64,000 nucleotides of DNA from the NCBI RefSeq assembly GCF_035918095.1, contig NZ_CP109137.1, forward strand, positions 8,000,001 through 8,064,000. Reading direction: 5' to 3'. This DNA comes from Streptomyces sp. NBC_01750 (GTDB lineage: Bacteria > Actinomycetota > Actinomycetes > Streptomycetales > Streptomycetaceae). Below, piece after piece: positions 28,213 through 36,486 of this stretch. The notes beneath the pieces are model-generated. The model searched no databases. It was not told the DNA's origin and saw only the letters and a list, made by a program, of their open reading frames with translations. Position 1 is the first letter of the stretch, and every line of letters begins with the position of its first letter. Made by a program: the position numbers and the translations under genes.

Positions 28213-31190
28213 CGCCCGCTCCCTCGCAGCTCCACCAGGTCCGCCAGTTCGGCGTCGGTCAGTTCCGTCAGGGCGGCCTCGCCGGAGCCGAGGACCGCGT
28301 CCGCCAACTCCCGTTTGCGCGCAAGCATGTCGGCGATCCGGTCCTCGATGGTGCCCTCCGCGATCAGCCGGTGGACCTGCACGGGACGGTGCTGACCGAT
28401 GCGGTACGCCCGGTCGGTGGCCTGCGCCTCGACGGCTGGATTCCACCAGCGGTCGTAGTGCACGACATGTTCGGCCCGGGTGAGGTTCAGCCCGGTACCC
28501 GCGGCCTTCAACGAGAGCAGGAAGACGGGTACTTCGCCGTCCTGGAAGCGGTTCACCATCGCCTCACGCTCGGCGATCGGCGTGCCGCCGTGCAGGAACT
28601 GCGTGCGTACGCCGCGTGCCGCCAGATGCTGCTCGAGCAGCCGCGCCATCTGGACGTACTGGGTGAAGACCAGCACGCTCGCGCCCTCGGCCAGGATGGT
28701 GTCCAGGAGTTCGTCCAGCAGCTCAAGTTTGCCGGAGCGGCCCGCTGTCCGCGGCCGCGCTCCCTTCGGGCTCTGCTCCTTCACATACTGCGCCGGGTGG
28801 TTGCAGATCTGCTTGAGCGCGGTGAGCAGCTTCACCACCAGACCGCGCCGTTCCATGCCACCGGCCTCCGAGATCGCGGCGAGGGTCTCCCGTACGACCG
28901 CCTCGTACAGACCGGTCTGTTCCCCGGTCAGCGAAACAGCCCGGTCGGTCTCGGTCTTGGGCGGCAGCTCGGGCGCGATGCCCGGGTCGGACTTGCGCCG
29001 GCGCAGCAGGAACGGCCGTACCAGCGAGGCCAGTCGCCCGGCCGCGGCCGGATCGTTGCCGCCCTCCACCGCCTGCGCATAGCGCGTACGGAAAGTGCCG
29101 AGCTTCCCGAGCAGCCCAGGCGTGGTCCAGTCGAGGATCGCCCACAGTTCGGACAGGTTGTTCTCCACCGGCGTGCCGGTGAGCGCGACCCGGGCCTTCG
29201 TGCCGATGGTGCGCAGCCGCTTGGCTGTGGCGGAGTACGGATTCTTGACGTGCTGCGCCTCGTCGGCGACGACCATGCCCCAGGACACCTGGCCGAGCCT
29301 CTTGGCGTCCACCCGCATCGTGCCGTACGTGGTGAGCACGAACTCCCCGTCCGCCAGGGCGTCGAGATCGCGGGATGCGCCGTGAAAGCGGCGTACCGGA
29401 GTGCCGGGCGCGAATCTCTCGATCTCGCGCTGCCAGTTGCCCAGCAGGGACGTCGGGCAGACGACGAGCGTGGGGCCGGCGGCCGATGGGTCGGTCTGCC
29501 GGTGCAGATGCAGCGAGATGAGCGTGATCGTCTTGCCGAGTCCCATGTCGTCGGCAAGGCAGCCGCCGAGGCCGAGCGAGGTCATACGGTTCAGCCAGTT
29601 GAGGCCGCGCAGCTGGTAGTCGCGCAAGGTCGCGGCGAGCGCCGCGGGCTGTCCGATCTCCTGCTGTCCGCCCTCGGGATCGGCCAGCCGGTCGCGCAGC
29701 CGCGCCAGCCATCCGGACGCCTGTACGTCGATGCGGCGGCCGTCGACCTCGGTCGTGCCGGTGAGTACGGCGCCGAGCGCGTCGACCGGAGTCAGTTTGC
29801 GGTCCTGGCTCTCGCGTGCGCGCCGAGCCTCCTCCGGATCGATGAGCACCCACTGGTCGCGCAGGCGCACGACTGGGCGGCTCGCCTCGGCGAGCCGGTC
29901 CAGCTCCGCCCGGGTGAGCTGCTGATCGCCCAGCGCGAACCACCAGTTGAGGGCGAGCAGAGCGTCCGCCGACAGGAAGGACGGCAGCCCGGAATGGTCC
30001 TGCTGCGGAGCCTTGCCCTCTTCCTGTCCGGGCTCCTCGGGCGGGCCGATCACGGCGCGCGCGGTGAGCTTGCGCGCCATCTCCTTCGGCCAGTGCACCT
30101 GGACGCCGGTCGCCGCCAGCGCCCGGGCCGCCTCGCCGAGCAGCTCGGTGACCTCCTCGTCGGCGAGCTCGATCGCGTCCGGTACGGCGGCATGGAGCAG
30201 TGGAGTAAGCGGCGTCCAGGCGCGGGCGGCGCGGCGCAGCGCGAGCAGGGCGTCCATCCGGGCGCGCGACCCGAAGGCCACATCCGGGTGGCCTGCTCCG
30301 GCCCATACCTCGGCGGCGTCGGCGACGAGCGTCGGATCGCCGGCGCGGTGCATCTGCAGGACGGCACGGAAGACGGGCCCCGCGCCCTCCACGTCCGCCT
30401 CCGCGAGACCCGGCAGCTCGATGCGCAAGGAGAGCCGTACACCCGCGTCATGGCCCGCGGCGACGTCCGCCGCCCAGGCGCGCCGGCCGGGAAGGTGCTG
30501 CGGCTCGCGCGCCGCGAAGGCGGGACCGCCTGCCGCGATCGCGGCCGCGGGCGTGCGCGGCAGACCGTCGGCGACCGCGTCGAGGAAGGCGCGCAGCAGC
30601 CGCTCCGGTTCCGGCAGCAGCAGCGGATCAGCTGCCTTGTCCAGCGGCACGCAGTGCGCGGCGGGCGGCATCGCGGCCGCCAGCGTGCGGACCCGCTCCA
30701 GGTCCTGGAGTGTCAGCGGTCCGAGCCGCCAGGCGTCGTGATCGGTGGCGGTGAGCCCCGGCAACAGCAGTCCGCGTGCGGCGAGTTGGAGGGCGAGGAT
30801 GGTCGCCGCGCCCCAGAAGGCCGTCGCCGGGGAGGCGTTCGCCGATGCGCGGGCCCGGGTGAGGACCGGCAACGCGGCCCGTACGGGCAGCAGCAGCGCC
30901 GCCACGGTATGCGGACGGGCGTCGTCCGCGACCACGGTGAGCGGCTCGAGGCGGCCCCGGGCGGCCGGGAGTCCATCGCCGCCGGGGCGCCAGAAGGCGA
31001 TGCGGCCGGCGCGGGCCGGGTCCCCGGGCACGAAGACCGCACGGCAGCCGATGAGTTCATCGAGGTCGGGGAGGAGGTCGGGTTCGGGTTCGGTGGCCGG
31101 GGAGAGCGTTGCCGCGGGGAGCGTGTGCACAGCGATGAGGCATTCCTCAAATTTGACTACTGCGGACCGGAGCCGCCGAGGGTACTCCAC
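28209..31190 (-). CDS. SNF2-family DEAD/DEAH-box helicase
   Basis: A 993-residue Swi2/Snf2 ATPase. The N-terminal half (about 1-480) is an accessory region; the motor follows with motif I DDMGLGKTITLIS, motif II DEAQ in VVADEAQHVKNP, motif III LTGTPVENNLSE, and helicase C motifs V/VI in TGLNLTRAEHVVHYDRWWNP and DRAYRIGQ. It would remodel protein-DNA complexes. It is coupled by a 4-nt overlap to the SWIM protein downstream. The start is uncertain: GTG at 31190 has no good ribosome site, and GTG at 31130 is an alternative. Confidence 0.92.
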   Translation of the reverse strand: MEYPRRLRSAVVKFEECLIAVHTLPAATLSPATEPEPDLLPDLDELIGCRAVFVPGDPARAGRIAFWRPGGDGLPAARGRLEPLTVVADDARPHTVAALLLPVRAALPVLTRARASANASPATAFWGAATILALQLAARGLLLPGLTATDHDAWRLGPLTLQDLERVRTLAAAMPPAAHCVPLDKAADPLLLPEPERLLRAFLDAVADGLPRTPAAAIAAGGPAFAAREPQHLPGRRAWAADVAAGHDAGVRLSLRIELPGLAEADVEGAGPVFRAVLQMHRAGDPTLVADAAEVWAGAGHPDVAFGSRARMDALLALRRAARAWTPLTPLLHAAVPDAIELADEEVTELLGEAARALAATGVQVHWPKEMARKLTARAVIGPPEEPGQEEGKAPQQDHSGLPSFLSADALLALNWWFALGDQQLTRAELDRLAEASRPVVRLRDQWVLIDPEEARRARESQDRKLTPVDALGAVLTGTTEVDGRRIDVQASGWLARLRDRLADPEGGQQEIGQPAALAATLRDYQLRGLNWLNRMTSLGLGGCLADDMGLGKTITLISLHLHRQTDPSAAGPTLVVCPTSLLGNWQREIERFAPGTPVRRFHGASRDLDALADGEFVLTTYGTMRVDAKRLGQVSWGMVVADEAQHVKNPYSATAKRLRTIGTKARVALTGTPVENNLSELWAILDWTTPGLLGKLGTFRTRYAQAVEGGNDPAAAGRLASLVRPFLLRRRKSDPGIAPELPPKTETDRAVSLTGEQTGLYEAVVRETLAAISEAGGMERRGLVVKLLTALKQICNHPAQYVKEQSPKGARPRTAGRSGKLELLDELLDTILAEGASVLVFTQYVQMARLLEQHLAARGVRTQFLHGGTPIAEREAMVNRFQDGEVPVFLLSLKAAGTGLNLTRAEHVVHYDRWWNPAVEAQATDRAYRIGQHRPVQVHRLIAEGTIEDRIADMLARKRELADAVLGSGEAALTELTDAELADLVELRGSGR

Positions 31191-31345
31191 TCGACGCCGG
31201 GGGCGGATGTGGCAGGCCGGTGACCTGGCTCACAGAGGCGACCCGTGGTGTAGCCAGCACCACCACTCGCCACGGGCTGGCCCCAGCCGTGTCCGGGTGG
31301 TGGCGCCATGTTCGTCAAGGGTCACTGATACATACGTTTTCTCAG

Positions 31346-31372
31346 GTCAGCGCAGTGAGCGCAGTCAGCGCA
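31346..31372 (+). repeat. Three tandem 9-mers in the desaturase leader
   Basis: GTCAGCGCA, GTGAGCGCA and GTCAGCGCA follow each other without gaps, 25-51 nt upstream of the desaturase start codon and just after an AT-rich stretch (GATACATACGTTTT). It could be a regulator site or simply replication slippage. Confidence 0.5.
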
Positions 31373-31396
31373 CGGCCCAACAGACCGGAGACCGTC

Positions 31397-32491
31397 ATGC
31401 CCCAGGCCACCGTCACTCTTGCGGCCCCCGCACCAGCGCCAACAGCCTCCGGCGGCCGCGCGGCGAGTGGCGCAGGGAGCGAATTCGCGCCGCTCCTGCG
31501 GACCGTGAAGGAGCAGGGTCTCCTGGAGCGCCGCACCGGCTGGTACGCCCGTGGCATCACCGTGAATCTCCTCGGCATCACCGCCCTGGTCACCGGCATG
31601 GCTCTGCTCGGTGGCTCGTGGTGGGTGCTGCTGCTCGCACCACTGCTGGCCGTTCTGTCCGCCCGTACCGCCTTCTTCGGTCATGACGCCGGGCACGCCC
31701 AGATCACCGGCGACCGCCGCAAGAGCCGGATCATTCAGCTCATCCACGCCAATCTGCTCCTCGGCATGAGCCAGGAATGGTGGAACGACAAGCACAACCG
31801 GCACCACGCCAACCCCAACCACATCGAGAAGGACCCGGACGTCGCGGCCGACATCCTGGTCTTCACACAGAAGCAGGCCAGGGGCCGCGTCGGTTTCCGT
31901 GGCTGGCTCACCCGGCACCAGTCCTGGCTGTTCTTCCCGCTCACCACCCTCGAAGGCATCGCCCTGAAGATCTACGGATTCCGCGCCGTCTTCTCCAGGG
32001 AGGCAGGTGCCCGTCAGACGACCCGCGAGCGCGCCGTCGAGGGCCTGCTGCTCCTCACCCATGCCGCCGCGTACGTCACCTTGCTGCTGACCACCATGTC
32101 CGTGGGCAAGGCCGTCGTCTTCGCGCTCATTCACCAGATGCTTCTCGGCCTCCATCTCGGCATGGCCTTCGCGCCGAACCACAAGGGGATGGAGATGCCC
32201 GACGAGGAGAGCGGCCGGCGCTGGGGCCATCTGCGCCGACAGGTCCTCACCTCTCGCAACGTCCGCGGCGGGCCGGTGACGGACTGGTTCCTCGGGGGCC
32301 TGAACTACCAGATCGAGCACCACCTCTTCCCGAGCATGCCACGCCCCCACCTGCGGCTCGCCCAGCCGCTGGTGCGCGCCCACTGCCGCTCGCTCGGCAT
32401 CACCTACACCGAGACCTGTCTCCTCGACTCGTACCGCCAGGCACTGAGTCATATGCGCGAGGTCGGCGAACCGCTGCGCAGCGACGCATAG
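31397..32491 (+). CDS. Membrane fatty-acid desaturase
   Basis: A 364-residue acyl-lipid desaturase of the DesA/delta family that inserts a double bond in membrane lipid acyl chains, using O2 and a di-iron centre. The three histidine boxes are HDAGH, HNRHHANPN and QIEHHLF, spaced as in the family with two membrane-helix pairs between. ATG at 31397 follows CGGAGACCGTC; a longer upstream frame is not supported. Transcribed away from the helicase. Possible regulation by the tandem 9-mers in its leader. Confidence 0.93.
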   Translation: MPQATVTLAAPAPAPTASGGRAASGAGSEFAPLLRTVKEQGLLERRTGWYARGITVNLLGITALVTGMALLGGSWWVLLLAPLLAVLSARTAFFGHDAGHAQITGDRRKSRIIQLIHANLLLGMSQEWWNDKHNRHHANPNHIEKDPDVAADILVFTQKQARGRVGFRGWLTRHQSWLFFPLTTLEGIALKIYGFRAVFSREAGARQTTRERAVEGLLLLTHAAAYVTLLLTTMSVGKAVVFALIHQMLLGLHLGMAFAPNHKGMEMPDEESGRRWGHLRRQVLTSRNVRGGPVTDWFLGGLNYQIEHHLFPSMPRPHLRLAQPLVRAHCRSLGITYTETCLLDSYRQALSHMREVGEPLRSDA

Positions 32492-32510
32492 TGGAACCGT
32501 GAGGCGTGCG

Positions 32511-32579
32511 CGCGCGTTCTCACCGCAGGAGCGGCCACGGCCGCTCGCGCGTTCTCACCGCAGGAGCGGCCACGGCCGC
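32511..32579 (+). repeat. Perfect 34-bp tandem duplication with internal hairpin
   Basis: The 34-bp unit starting CGCGCGTTCTCACCGCAGGA occupies 32511-32544 and recurs without mismatch at 32546-32579. Each copy contains GCGGCC-AC-GGCCGC, a hairpin; in the first copy the stem extends to 8 bp. It lies between the desaturase stop and the ribosome site of the small gene, so it may act as a double terminator or a leader structure. Confidence 0.8.
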
Positions 32580-32594
32580 GAAGGAGGCGTCGAG

Positions 32595-32777
32595 ATGTCG
32601 ACACGTACAAAGATCGTGATTGGTGGAGTGGCCGTAGGCCTGCTCCTGTGGCCGCTGATCGGATTCTGGCTGTCGCTGCTGGTGGTGCTGGGTGTGCCCG
32701 CGGTGGCGTATCTGACGCTCGACCCCAGCCAGCGCCGCAGGCTCCGCCGTATCTCCCGCAAGGAGATCGGACGCTGA
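32595..32777 (+). CDS. Small membrane protein
   Basis: A 60-residue protein MSTRTKIVIGGVAVGLLLWP with a hydrophobic segment (about 7-42, one long or two short helices) and a very basic C-terminus (RRRLRRISRKEIGR). ATG at 32595 has a strong AAGGAGG site 7 nt ahead. No family recognised; its size and position behind the desaturase suggest a membrane-associated accessory protein, but that is only inference. Confidence 0.7.
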   Translation: MSTRTKIVIGGVAVGLLLWPLIGFWLSLLVVLGVPAVAYLTLDPSQRRRLRRISRKEIGR

Positions 32778-32795
32778 CCCGAAGTCCCCTGACCG

Positions 32796-32829
32796 TGCCG
32801 GGATAGGATCGGAAACGATCACCGGCACG
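32796..32829. promoter_or_regulatory. Nested hairpin with GAAA tetraloop ahead of the MOSC gene
   Basis: An outer stem GTGCCGG/CCGGCAC (32796-32802 with 32823-32829) encloses an inner stem GATCG-GAAA-CGATC. It ends 17 nt before the ATG and just before the ribosome site GGGAGGGGG. It could be the terminator of the small gene or a leader structure for MOSC. Confidence 0.5.
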
Positions 32830-32846
32830 GGAGGGGGCTCCGTTCC

Positions 32847-33389
32847 ATGAGCGCGGCAGTCACGAAGGTCAGCAGCAACGGCGAGTACTCATTCACCAAG
32901 CCGAACCGCGGTAGCATCACACTGCTGGCCGGGCTCGGGGTGGAGGGGGACGTTCACGCGGGGGTGACGGTCAAGCACCGCTCCCGGATCGCGCAGGACC
33001 CCACCCGGCCGAATCTGCGCCAGGTCCACCTCATCCACCAGGAGCTCTTCGACGAGGTGGCGGCGGCCGGTTTCGAGGTCGGCCCCGGCGACCTCGGCGA
33101 GAACATCACCACCAGCGGCATCGATCTTCTCGCGCTGCCCACCGGCACGGTGCTGCGGCTCGGCGAGGAAGCGGTCGTGGAGGTCACCGGCCTGCGCAAT
33201 CCGTGCCTGCAGATCGACATCTTCCAGGACGGACTGCTCAAGCAGGTCGTCGGCCGTGACGAAGCGGGTGGCATCGTGCTCAAGGCCGGGATCATGGGAA
33301 TTGTCAGGGCCGGCGGAGTGGTCAGGCCCGGAGACATGATCGCCGTGGAAGTGCCGGACGGACCGCACCGGCCGCTCGAACGGGTCTAG
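32847..33389 (+). CDS. MOSC-domain protein
   Basis: A 180-residue single-domain MOSC (molybdenum cofactor sulfurase C-terminal) protein. The family's conserved cysteine is in GLRNPCLQID, with GVEGDVHAG and GDLGENITT also typical. Members bind Moco-derived or sulfur-transfer ligands and act in reductive detoxification of N-hydroxylated compounds. The ATG has a GGGAGGGGGCT site. Monocistronic by spacing. Confidence 0.9.
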   Translation: MSAAVTKVSSNGEYSFTKPNRGSITLLAGLGVEGDVHAGVTVKHRSRIAQDPTRPNLRQVHLIHQELFDEVAAAGFEVGPGDLGENITTSGIDLLALPTGTVLRLGEEAVVEVTGLRNPCLQIDIFQDGLLKQVVGRDEAGGIVLKAGIMGIVRAGGVVRPGDMIAVEVPDGPHRPLERV

Positions 33390-33459
33390 AGCGCGAAGCC
33401 GGCAGCGGGTGTACCGGTCGTACGGTCCACGCACTGCCTCCCTCAGCTCATGCAGCCTG

Positions 33460-33951
33460 TCAGTAGTAGTCGCGCATCAGTTCCACCGACCACTGCGGCT
33501 GCACCGTCTCGCCGATCGGGCCGAACTCCGCCATATACGGCTTGATGTCGATGACCGGCGTGCCGTCCACCGCGTCCAGCCCCGTCACCGATACCTCGAG
33601 ACCGTCGACCTTCACCAGACGGCAGCGTGAAACGCCCAGCCGGTTGGGCCGGTTCTTCCCGCGCTGCGCGAAGATCCCGACCAGCGGCCAGTCCGTATTG
33701 CCCCGCGGATGACGGGCGCCCGTCTGGATCTTCTCCGGAGCGACCCGGTCGAAGTGGTACACGATCTCCAGATGCGAGAACTGCTCGAGACCGTACAGCG
33801 CCTCCGGCCCGAACTGCGTGCTGTCGAGCCGGATCACCGCGCTCTCCAGCCCCCAGTCGTCGTCCTCCACCGCATCGCGGCCGCCGACGACCCTGCCGAT
33901 CGCCCGGCATTCGACCAGCCCGTCCTGCCGCTCCACTGCACTGTCCGGCAT
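33460..33951 (-). CDS. trmO: TrmO/TsaA-family tRNA (t6A37-N6)-methyltransferase
   Basis: A 163-residue protein of the TsaA (UPF0066, YaeB) fold. Diagnostic segments are LEQFSHLEIVYHFD, ARHPRGNTDWPLVGIFAQRG and the RxNRLGVSRC-type motif followed by DGTPVIDIKPY. Family members N6-methylate the t6A at position 37 of tRNA(Thr) using S-adenosylmethionine. Single-domain form, without the C-terminal extension of the E. coli protein, so function in this subgroup is inferred. Confidence 0.85.
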   Translation of the reverse strand: MPDSAVERQDGLVECRAIGRVVGGRDAVEDDDWGLESAVIRLDSTQFGPEALYGLEQFSHLEIVYHFDRVAPEKIQTGARHPRGNTDWPLVGIFAQRGKNRPNRLGVSRCRLVKVDGLEVSVTGLDAVDGTPVIDIKPYMAEFGPIGETVQPQWSVELMRDYY

Positions 33952-34081
33952 GCCGCGTCCTCCCCGTAGTCCCGTGAGCCGTCGGCCCGCTCGATCGGGC
34001 CGCTGTGAGTATGACGCTCAAGACGAGGGGGAGGGGGGCTCGCGATCCTCCGCGCTGATCGCATGCCGCTGATGGCCGGGC

Positions 34082-34945
34082 TCAGGCCGGGCGTACGGCG
34101 ATCTTGTCGAGCGACTCCAGCAGTCCCGGCAGCTGCGGCCCGCGGCCCACCGGCAGCACCTCGCGCGGCTCTTCGTCCAGCAGGACGAACGCGATGTCGT
34201 CGGTCCTGGCGACCATGGACCAGCCTGGGCCGTCGGCGCGCAGGGTCCGCGCCCCGCCCGGGGCGAAGCTGGAGCGGACCCGCCCGGCCGGCGGGGCCGA
34301 ATCCACATAGCCATGAGCCTCCTTCAGCGCCCGCCGCACCCCCTCATGAGTCTCTTTCGGCTCGCCGGCGGGCGGGCCGGACGTCTTCGAGATGTCCGAT
34401 GTGTCCGCAGTGTCCGAGGCCGTCGGTTTGCCGAACGCCTCGTCGTCGCCGATCTGTTGCCGCCACTCCGCCCACTGGAGCGCGATTTCGTCCGCCCCGA
34501 GCCGCCGCTGCGCCGGCCCCCAGGAGTCGGCGTCGGGCGGCGCCAGGGGCGGCCGGTCGCCTTCCTCGGGCGCCGGATCGTGCGGCGCGGGCACGCCCGG
34601 CGCGGCGACCGCGACGGCCAGCGGCCACCCGGGCAGCGCGGCGACCACCGTGCGCTCGCCGGGCGACAGGTCGTACTCCATGCCGCAGTCCCAGGACGCG
34701 ATGGCGACCGCGACGAGCGACACGTCGTCCACGACGACCGTCCACCTGGCTCCGTCGGAGTCCTGGCCGAGCACGAGCCCGTACCCCTCGGCGTACGGCT
34801 CGAGGCCCAGCACCGCGCACGCCGCCGGGAAGTCGTCGCCGAGCACGCTCGGGAACTGCGCCGGCGTCAGCAGCACCGCGGTCAGCACATAGAGCGCGTC
34901 CTCGTCGACGGCATCGTTCGTCCCGGCCACAGCACCCTCCCCCAT
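34082..34945 (-). CDS. Hypothetical acidic protein
   Basis: A 287-residue soluble protein of a type found in Streptomyces; I do not recognise a domain. Residues 15-130 look folded (alternating hydrophobic pattern, WTVVVDD, CGMEYDLSPGERT); 125-215 is an acidic, proline- and threonine-rich linker with DTADTSDISKTS; the C-terminal 70 residues again look folded. GGAGGGTGC sits ahead of the start. No signal peptide or membrane segment. No context to suggest a role. Confidence 0.75.
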   Translation of the reverse strand: MGEGAVAGTNDAVDEDALYVLTAVLLTPAQFPSVLGDDFPAACAVLGLEPYAEGYGLVLGQDSDGARWTVVVDDVSLVAVAIASWDCGMEYDLSPGERTVVAALPGWPLAVAVAAPGVPAPHDPAPEEGDRPPLAPPDADSWGPAQRRLGADEIALQWAEWRQQIGDDEAFGKPTASDTADTSDISKTSGPPAGEPKETHEGVRRALKEAHGYVDSAPPAGRVRSSFAPGGARTLRADGPGWSMVARTDDIAFVLLDEEPREVLPVGRGPQLPGLLESLDKIAVRPA

Positions 34946-35052
34946 CCGATCGTTCGTCGGCGCACCATAACCAGTGGGTAACCCGGACGTCGAGAGTTCA
35001 CGGCACGAAAATGGTTCGGCCTGTTTCCGCTCCGGGGTCCCAGCATCGCGCC

Positions 35053-35556
35053 ATGGCCGGATCCGCGTCGCACTTCAGCTGCCTGCCTTGCCGTGCTTCC
35101 TTCAAGAAGGCGCCCGGCTGTCGCAGGGTCCGCACCGGTCTCTGCCCGCGGTGCGGCGGCCCGCTTCGGAACGCCGGCTCCGCACTCGCCGTTCCGCGCC
35201 GCCGGGACATCGCGGGCCGGCGTGCGCTGTCGGCCGTGCTCGGCGCGGGCCCGCGCTTGCGGCAGGGCTGCTGCTGCGGCCCCGGCTATCGGCCGCGAAC
35301 CCTGCGCGAGGTCAAGGAGCGGCTCGCCCATGCCGAGCGCACGGGCCTGAGCCCGGCAGAGGCCCATCGTCCGCTACGACCTGTCCGGTTGCGACGTCAG
35401 GCGGCGGGCAGGCCGAGCAGACTGCGCGCCACGGTCTGCGGAGACTCGTCCCGCTCGCGGGCGAGGGCGATGACCGCGCGGCAGGCCAGTTCGCTGACCC
35501 CGAAGGAGAGCGCCTCCGGGGACACCCAGGTCACCGCCTCGTCGACCTGCTCCTGA
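35053..35556 (+). CDS. Small zinc-ribbon-like hypothetical protein
   Basis: Begins MAGSASHFSCLPCRASFKKA and has four cysteines as two CxxC pairs (CLPC, CPRC) plus a CCCG cluster, so it likely binds zinc. Streptomyces relatives of about 100-120 residues end soon after the RTLREVKERLAHAERTGLSP segment. Here the frame stays open for 167 residues and its last 160 nt overlap the convergent gene at 35397-35693. The true stop may have been lost. No strong ribosome site is visible. Confidence 0.55.
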   Translation: MAGSASHFSCLPCRASFKKAPGCRRVRTGLCPRCGGPLRNAGSALAVPRRRDIAGRRALSAVLGAGPRLRQGCCCGPGYRPRTLREVKERLAHAERTGLSPAEAHRPLRPVRLRRQAAGRPSRLRATVCGDSSRSRARAMTARQASSLTPKESASGDTQVTASSTCS

Positions 35557-35693
35557 TCGTCCTCCGCGCAGCCGGACACATAGACTGCCGCGGCCTCGAA
35601 GATGTTGTGCTGCCGCACCGGAGGTCGTGCGGCCGGCGCTTCGTCCGGGCGGTGTGCAAGGAGCTTGCGGAGCCCACGGAGTCTGCTGAACAC
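35397..35693 (-). CDS. Small hypothetical protein
   Basis: 98 residues from a GTG at 35693 (VFSRLRGLRKLLAHRPDE) with AAAGGTGG just upstream; an upstream in-frame start would add 28 residues without a better site. Conserved-looking segments are NIFEAAAVYVSGCAED and SPEALSFGVSELACRAVIAL. No known domain; predicted helical and soluble. Overlaps the convergent zinc-ribbon frame. Confidence 0.65.
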   Translation of the reverse strand: MFSRLRGLRKLLAHRPDEAPAARPPVRQHNIFEAAAVYVSGCAEDDQEQVDEAVTWVSPEALSFGVSELACRAVIALARERDESPQTVARSLLGLPAA

Positions 35694-35807
35694 CGGACCA
35701 CCTTTCTCCAGGGCGGCGGTTGCCACCAATCTTTCAAGTCTTGCATCCCTGCCAGGAGTTGGACCTGCGGCGACCAAAGGGGAACGGCCCGTGCCGTGCG
35801 CCCGGAG

Positions 35808-36338
35808 TCAGTGCCCCGGGGCGAGCGAGCGGATCGTGGTCCGCAACCACTTCAGTTCCGCCTCACTGGTGGCGCGGGCGATCGTGAGCATGCCGCGGCG
35901 GAACGGATCGTCCAACTCCTCGGCGCGCAGGGGGCGTTCATCCTCGTAGAAGAAGCTGGCCGGCTCCTCCAGGAACTCCAGCCGCCGCCGCAGTACGGCC
36001 GCCTGCGCCTCGGCGTCCTCCAGATGCCGCAGGAACGCGAGCAGGGTGAACCACCGGTTCTCATCGGTGATTTCGCTCTGCACGGGCTCTGCGAGCCGGC
36101 GCAGCAGCTCACGCCGCCCGTCCTCGGTGAGGCTCAGGACATGGCGGGGCGCGGCGACCGATCCGGGCTGGGTCTCGCGCGCCAGCAGACCTGACTTCTC
36201 GAGCCGTTTGATCGCGGGATACAGCGTGCTCTCGGCGACCGGCCGCACGTGGCCGGTCAGCGCGGTGATGCGTTTGCGCAGTTCATAGCCGTGGAGCGGG
36301 GTGTCGCAGAGAAAACCGAGGATGGCGAGCTCGAGCAT
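35808..36338 (-). CDS. PadR-family transcriptional regulator
   Basis: A 176-residue PadR repressor: an N-terminal winged helix (MLELAILGFLCDTPLHGYEL, then STLYPAIKRLEKSGLL) and a C-terminal Vir_act_alpha_C dimerisation helix (about 90-175). Start taken at MLELAILG (36338); another ATG lies six codons upstream. Neither has a ribosome site, so the message may be leaderless. It is divergent from the alpha/beta hydrolase; the shared 148-nt region holds two TACCTCG repeats 16 bp apart (36365 and 36381), a candidate operator. Confidence 0.9.
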   Translation of the reverse strand: MLELAILGFLCDTPLHGYELRKRITALTGHVRPVAESTLYPAIKRLEKSGLLARETQPGSVAAPRHVLSLTEDGRRELLRRLAEPVQSEITDENRWFTLLAFLRHLEDAEAQAAVLRRRLEFLEEPASFFYEDERPLRAEELDDPFRRGMLTIARATSEAELKWLRTTIRSLAPGH

Positions 36339-36364
36339 GCCCGCATTCTGCCGCATGTTCGGTG

Positions 36365-36387
36365 TACCTCGCTATCGCTATACCTCG
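36365..36387. promoter_or_regulatory. Candidate PadR operator region
   Basis: Direct repeats TACCTCG at 36365-36371 and 36381-36387 with TATCGCTATA between, immediately upstream of the PadR gene and in the promoter region of the divergent hydrolase. Locally AT-richer than surroundings. Assignment rests on position only. Confidence 0.35.
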
Positions 36388-36486
36388 GTGCCGATGTATG
36401 CTGGGTGCGAAGCAGGCGGAGAGCACGACACCGACGCGTTACGGCATCGACGATGCAACGGCGTCGAAGAACAGGGGAGAGTGACA

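Noticed and set aside
28371..31223. A 950-codon open frame antisense to the SNF2 helicase
   Set aside because: High GC leaves the antisense frame open by chance; the opposite strand has full helicase motifs. The same holds for long antisense frames over xfp, mgtA, the ALDH genes, kbl and the PBP.
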